Shown here: positions 39,944 to 42,520 of the stretch, in pieces
How the letters are laid out: each line of letters starts with the position of its first letter
How positions within the stretch are numbered: the first letter of the stretch is position 1
Assembly (NCBI GenBank): GCA_945860265.1
Contig: CAMAQF010000032.1
Coordinates: 1-42,520 of the forward strand
DNA length: 42,520 nt
Source: Emticicia agri
GTDB taxonomy: Bacteria; Bacteroidota; Bacteroidia; Cytophagales; Spirosomataceae
Direction: 5' to 3'
Notes under the pieces: generated by a model
Told to the model about the DNA's origin: nothing
Seen by the model: the letters and a program-made list of their open reading frames with translations, nothing else
Database searches by the model: none
Program-made: the position numbers and the translations under genes

Positions 39944-40852
39944 TTATTCGTACCCAAATCTTTCCAACTTTTGTTTTTTATTTCTCCAATCTGGCTCAAC
40001 TCTGATGTATTGCTCCAAGAAAATTTTCTTTCCGAAAAATTTTTCCATTTCCAAGCGAGCCTCAACTCCTACTTTTTTGATACGTTCGCCTTTATGACCG
40101 AGTAAAATTGCCCTTTGCGTAGTTCGTTCTACGTAAATTTCGGCACTTACGACAATGATATCATCTTTTTCCTTGAAACTCGAAATCACGACTTCGCAGC
40201 TATATGGCACTTCTTTTACATAATTCGTAAAGATTTTCTCACGGATAATCTCGGCCGCAAAAAAGCGTTCGGGCTTATCGGTCAACTCATCTTTTGGGAA
40301 ATATGGGTGGTGAACTGGTAAAAATCCTATGATTTTAGCAAACAAACCATCAACGTTTTGCTGGTGCAATGCAGAAATCGGAATCACCTCAACGGCTCTG
40401 AAGTTTTCTTTCCAATAATTGATTTTTTCTTCGATTTGCTCTGGCTTTGCCAAGTCTATCTTATTGATAATCAACAGAATAGGTGTTTCAGTGTTTTGTA
40501 ATTTTGTAATAACATCATCTTCATCGTGTTTCTCGAAAATATCAGTTACAAACAAAATAACATCGGCATCATCGAGCGAGCCATGCACAAAGTGCATCAT
40601 TGATTTGTGCAATTCATAAATTGGCTTGATGATTCCAGGCGTGTCAGAGTACACCAACTGAAAATCAGTACCTTCATGCACACCATTTACGATACCCATG
40701 ATGCGGTGGCGAGTGGTTTGAGCCTTTGAAGTAATGATTGAAAGTCGCTCACCTACTAAAATATTCATCAACGTCGATTTTCCAACGTTTGGTTTTCCTA
40801 CGATACTAATAAAGCCTGCCTTGTGGCCGGGAGAAATATTTTCTTCTTGCAT
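39944..40852 (-). CDS. era: GTPase Era
   Basis: A 302-residue protein, standard for Era, which binds 16S rRNA near its 3' end and is needed for 30S subunit maturation. The GTPase domain has GKPNVGKSTLMN (G1, about residues 19-30), TTRHRIMGI (G2), YSDTPGIIKP (G3), INKID (G4) and ISALHQQNV (G5). The C-terminal KH domain carries VYVERTTQRAILLGHKGERIKKVGVEARLEMEKFFGKKIFLEQYIRVEPDWR. A TATCTTTG promoter element lies upstream, divergent from the initiator tRNA promoter. With der it gives two ribosome-assembly GTPases in 3.6 kb. Confidence 0.97.
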   Translation of the reverse strand: MQEENISPGHKAGFISIVGKPNVGKSTLMNILVGERLSIITSKAQTTRHRIMGIVNGVHEGTDFQLVYSDTPGIIKPIYELHKSMMHFVHGSLDDADVILFVTDIFEKHDEDDVITKLQNTETPILLIINKIDLAKPEQIEEKINYWKENFRAVEVIPISALHQQNVDGLFAKIIGFLPVHHPYFPKDELTDKPERFFAAEIIREKIFTNYVKEVPYSCEVVISSFKEKDDIIVVSAEIYVERTTQRAILLGHKGERIKKVGVEARLEMEKFFGKKIFLEQYIRVEPDWRNKKQKLERFGYE

Positions 40853-40898
40853 TTGTATTGGTCACGACAAAAAATAATCGTGTTTATTTTATTATTTG

Positions 40899-40906
40899 CA
40901 AAGATA
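40899..40906 (-). promoter_or_regulatory. -7 element (TATCTTTG) for era
   Basis: Minus-strand TATCTTTGCA, 47 bp before the era start codon. It is paired with the divergent tRNA -7 element 24 bp away. Confidence 0.55.
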
Positions 40907-40930
40907 GTTTTTTATTGTGAGTTTTTCTCT

Positions 40931-40938
40931 TACCTTTG
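40931..40938 (+). promoter_or_regulatory. -7 element (TACCTTTG) for the initiator tRNA gene
   Basis: TACCTTTGCA, 24 bp upstream of the tRNA, is the classical Bacteroidota -7 form. A TTG at 40915 lies only 13 bp away, so the -33 element is uncertain. Confidence 0.65.
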
Positions 40939-40961
40939 CAGTCCGTTATACGGAACAACAT

Positions 40962-41034
40962 CGCGGGATGGAGCAGTTGGCAGCTCGTTGGGCTCATAAC
41001 CCAAAGGTCACAGGTTCGAGTCCTGTTCCCGCTA
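40962..41034 (+). tRNA. Initiator tRNA-fMet (anticodon CAT)
   Basis: A 73-nt cloverleaf without an encoded CCA. The acceptor strands are CGCGGGA and TCCCGCT, so position 1 (C) and position 72 (T) do not pair; an unpaired 1-72 is the hallmark of bacterial initiators. The D-arm is GAGC/GCTC, giving the A11-U24 pair of initiators. The anticodon arm is TTGGG-CTCATAA-CCCAA, with three consecutive G-C pairs beside the loop, and the anticodon is CAT (40995-40997). The T-arm is ACAGG-TTCGAGT-CCTGT. All three features point to the initiator rather than the elongator Met or Ile2 tRNA. Confidence 0.95.
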
Positions 41035-41040
41035 CACTTA

Positions 41041-41085
41041 AAAGTACCTAATTGTTTGATAATCAACAAATTAGGTGCTTTTTTA
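41041..41085 (+). terminator. Terminator of the initiator tRNA gene
   Basis: AAAGTACCTAATT pairs with AATTAGGTGCTTT (one G-T wobble) around a 15-nt loop and is followed by TTTTTA. Confidence 0.8.
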
Positions 41086-42099
41086 TTTTACCTACTGAAA
41101 CAATACTGAAACAAAGCTAGTTTTTCTACATTTTATATAATTTAGGTTTGAGATATTTTTAATCCATAAACTACATGTTTATCGAATCAGACTTATTCTA
41201 AATTTATTACAATATATATTTAATAGTCAATTACAATTACCTTGAATAAATAACAAGACAAAAAAATTGCCATTTTTAAAAAAATCTCGTCCGAACACAA
41301 TATTGTGTACGAAGTCTAATTTGAACTTAGAAATATATAAAACTAAAAAATTCAAATCTAAATTTTAAAGGGTATTTCTAAACAGGGTCTGCCTCCACTT
41401 CATTATTAAATTTCATTTTACCATTTACGGAAAGTAACACTTTTTGGGTACGGATTTGTATTCAAACAAATCACAAGAATAATATTCTACTTCGAACTAA
41501 TCACGAAATTGTTTCTTTAGCTCTTTTCGATACATATCTACAACCTAAACATAGCCAAGTAAGAGGCAAATTCTATCTTTTTCTACCGTGCTTTTATTTA
41601 CAATTTTAATTTTTAATATAATAGTTACAATTCATAGATAGAAAAAAAAACTTGTATCAATATTTGATGACTTTAAATCATAAAATATTTAAAGTAATAT
41701 ATCATTTTTAACTTTAATTCAGTGTATTAATAAATTTGTGTCTTACTTTATTCTTTAAAAATAAGTTTATTTTTTATATCAAAGAAATTATTGATTTATT
41801 CTCTTTTATTAAATTTTTCTTAGGAATTTTATTGATAAACCTCAACCATAATAAAATCTACGTTGTCCAAATTCTACTTTGTTCAAATTGCTTAATCTTA
41901 AAAAAAGCATTTTTCTAAATCTTATTTACAAATTTCTTGAAATAGATAATCAAGAAAAATATAACAAAAATAGACTTAAAAATGGCAAAATATATGTGAA
42001 AATCCGTGAGTAAGCATTATCACACAAATTTTATTTGAATTAATATGTCAAGCATGTAGCTTTGATTAAGAAATAAGAAAATAACTTAAATTTAACAAT
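41086..42099. other. AT-rich gene-poor region after the tRNA
   Basis: About 1 kb in which no credible gene is seen on either strand. The only open frame of note (41736-41918, plus) encodes a Phe/Ile/Leu/Lys-rich peptide typical of random AT-rich DNA. A short direct repeat ACTGAAACAATACTGAAACA lies at its left edge. A TAAATTTG at 41731-41738 resembles a -7 element but has no partner. The region may be decayed accessory DNA between the tRNA and the IS. Confidence 0.55.
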
Positions 42100-42297
42100 A
42101 TGTCTGATAACCAAAATTACAATTCAGAAAAGTTTCCATTTGTAATAAACTTTCTTTTTCTATTTTTCCAATTTGCAAACTTTATTTCAATTTGTGTTAT
42201 TGTCATTACTATTGTTTTCATTTCGACATCAGACCTTCCCCCTGTATTTTCTTATGCAGGAATTTTATTTACAGCAATTTTGACTATTGGTCTATAA
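42100..42297 (+). pseudogene. Small membrane-protein ORF truncated by the IS end
   Basis: A 65-codon frame beginning MSDNQNYNSEKFPFVINFLF, with two hydrophobic stretches (about residues 14-41 and 47-65). No family is recognised. Its last codon and stop (CTA TAA) are formed by the TATAATG that begins the IS3-type sequence, so the original gene was probably longer and has been cut by the insertion. The rest of the gene may lie beyond the element, outside the window. Confidence 0.5.
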
Positions 42298-42394
42298 TGT
42301 ACCCCAAAATTTAGACAGGCAAGATAATTGAATAATCACTGTCTAAACAAACAAAACAATGGGTAAAAACAAACGCAGGAATTTTAGTTCGGAG
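42293..42394 (+). mobile_element. Partial left end of an IS3-family element (first tandem copy)
   Basis: 102 bp containing TATAATGTACCCCAAAATTT, an internal inverted pair TTTAGACAG/CTGTCTAAA (42310-42318 and 42339-42347) and the first 12 codons of a transposase OrfA (MGKNKRRNFSSE, ATG at 42359). It is then interrupted by a second, identical left end, so this copy is a fragment whose frame stops after 24 codons. Confidence 0.85.
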
Positions 42395-42520
42395 TATAAT
42401 GTACCCCAAAATTTAGACAGGCAAGATAATTGAATAATCACTGTCTAAACAAACAAAACAATGGGTAAAAACAAACGCAGGAATTTTAGTTCGGAGTTCA
42501 AAGCAAAGGTAGCCATCGAA
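42395..42520 (+). mobile_element. IS3-family insertion sequence, left end (runs off the window)
   Basis: Begins with the same TATAATGTACCCCAAAATTT as the preceding fragment, identical over 102 bp, and continues into OrfA coding sequence to the window edge. TGTACCCCAAAATTTAGACAG is an end sequence typical of IS3-family elements, and the internal TTTAGACAG/CTGTCTAAA hairpin lies at 42412-42449. Confidence 0.88.
42461..42520 (+). CDS. IS3-family transposase OrfA, N-terminus (partial)
   Basis: The first 20 codons read MGKNKRRNFSSEFKAKVAIE, the standard beginning of the helix-turn-helix OrfA of IS3-family elements ((K/R)RRxFSxEFKxxVxxE). OrfA binds the terminal repeats; with OrfB (DDE catalytic domain, beyond the window) it forms the transposase, usually by frameshifting. 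Confidence 0.88.
   Translation, partial: MGKNKRRNFSSEFKAKVAIE

Noticed and set aside
41736..41918. 60-residue ORF in the AT-rich region
   Set aside because: Phe/Ile/Leu/Lys-rich translation typical of random AT-rich DNA. The only ATG would lie well inside the frame, and there is no conserved motif.

Overview
The window looks like chromosomal DNA of a Bacteroidota bacterium, most likely a Cytophagales-type aerobe (lineage is inference). The evidence is the AT-rich composition, the absence of Shine-Dalgarno sites in front of clear genes, several promoters of the Bacteroidota form TTG-N19..23-TAnnTTTG, many signal peptides and lipoboxes, a C-terminal segment resembling a type IX secretion sorting domain, an OmpA protein with thrombospondin type 3 repeats, and family types common in the phylum (DUF5009, DUF547, DUF4369-TlpA, zinc-less DksA).

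Layout. 1-9.3 kb: a dienelactone hydrolase N-terminus cut by the window edge, a periplasmic thioredoxin, ComM/YifB, an M28 peptidase, oligopeptidase B, the OmpA/TSP3 protein and a rhodanese. 9.3-16 kb: a trehalase-like lipoprotein, a small YD-repeat protein, NadA, a lipoprotein, glutamate dehydrogenase and a DksA-like protein. 16-20.5 kb: an M14 carboxypeptidase, a holin-family membrane protein, and a REP-associated tyrosine transposase (RAYT) gene sandwiched between two arrays of 40-bp repeats. 20.5-31 kb: GatB, a TlpA lipoprotein, a possible T9SS cargo protein, MnmH, PdxJ, a YqeY protein, two GNAT enzymes, a DUF5009 membrane acyltransferase-like protein and a DUF547 protein. 31-33 kb is an accessory islet with XisI/XisH, a small ORF and a Uma2-family protein. 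33-41 kb: GapN-like dehydrogenase, PlsC-like acyltransferase, a DEDD exonuclease, a DsbD-N-domain protein, Der, an EamA transporter, Era and initiator tRNA-Met. 41.1-42.1 kb is AT-rich with no convincing gene, followed by a small membrane-protein ORF cut by an IS3-family element whose left end is present twice in tandem.

Most genes are single transcription units separated by hairpin terminators. Core functions are scattered: translation and tRNA modification (gatB, mnmH, initiator tRNA, der, era), cofactor synthesis (nadA, pdxJ) and carbon/nitrogen metabolism (gdh, gapN-like). The unusual biology is in the repeats. The RAYT locus is the best candidate for an under-described system: each flanking array opens with a GTAG tetranucleotide followed by a 19-nt palindrome, continues as head-to-tail 40-bp units in which one arm of that palindrome has decayed, and closes with an inverted palindrome. 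The GTAG also supplies the stop codons of both the upstream gene and the RAYT itself. Other points to check are a trehalase-like protein lacking the catalytic acid, a XisH gene whose expected ATG reads ATA, and a Uma2-like duplication scar.
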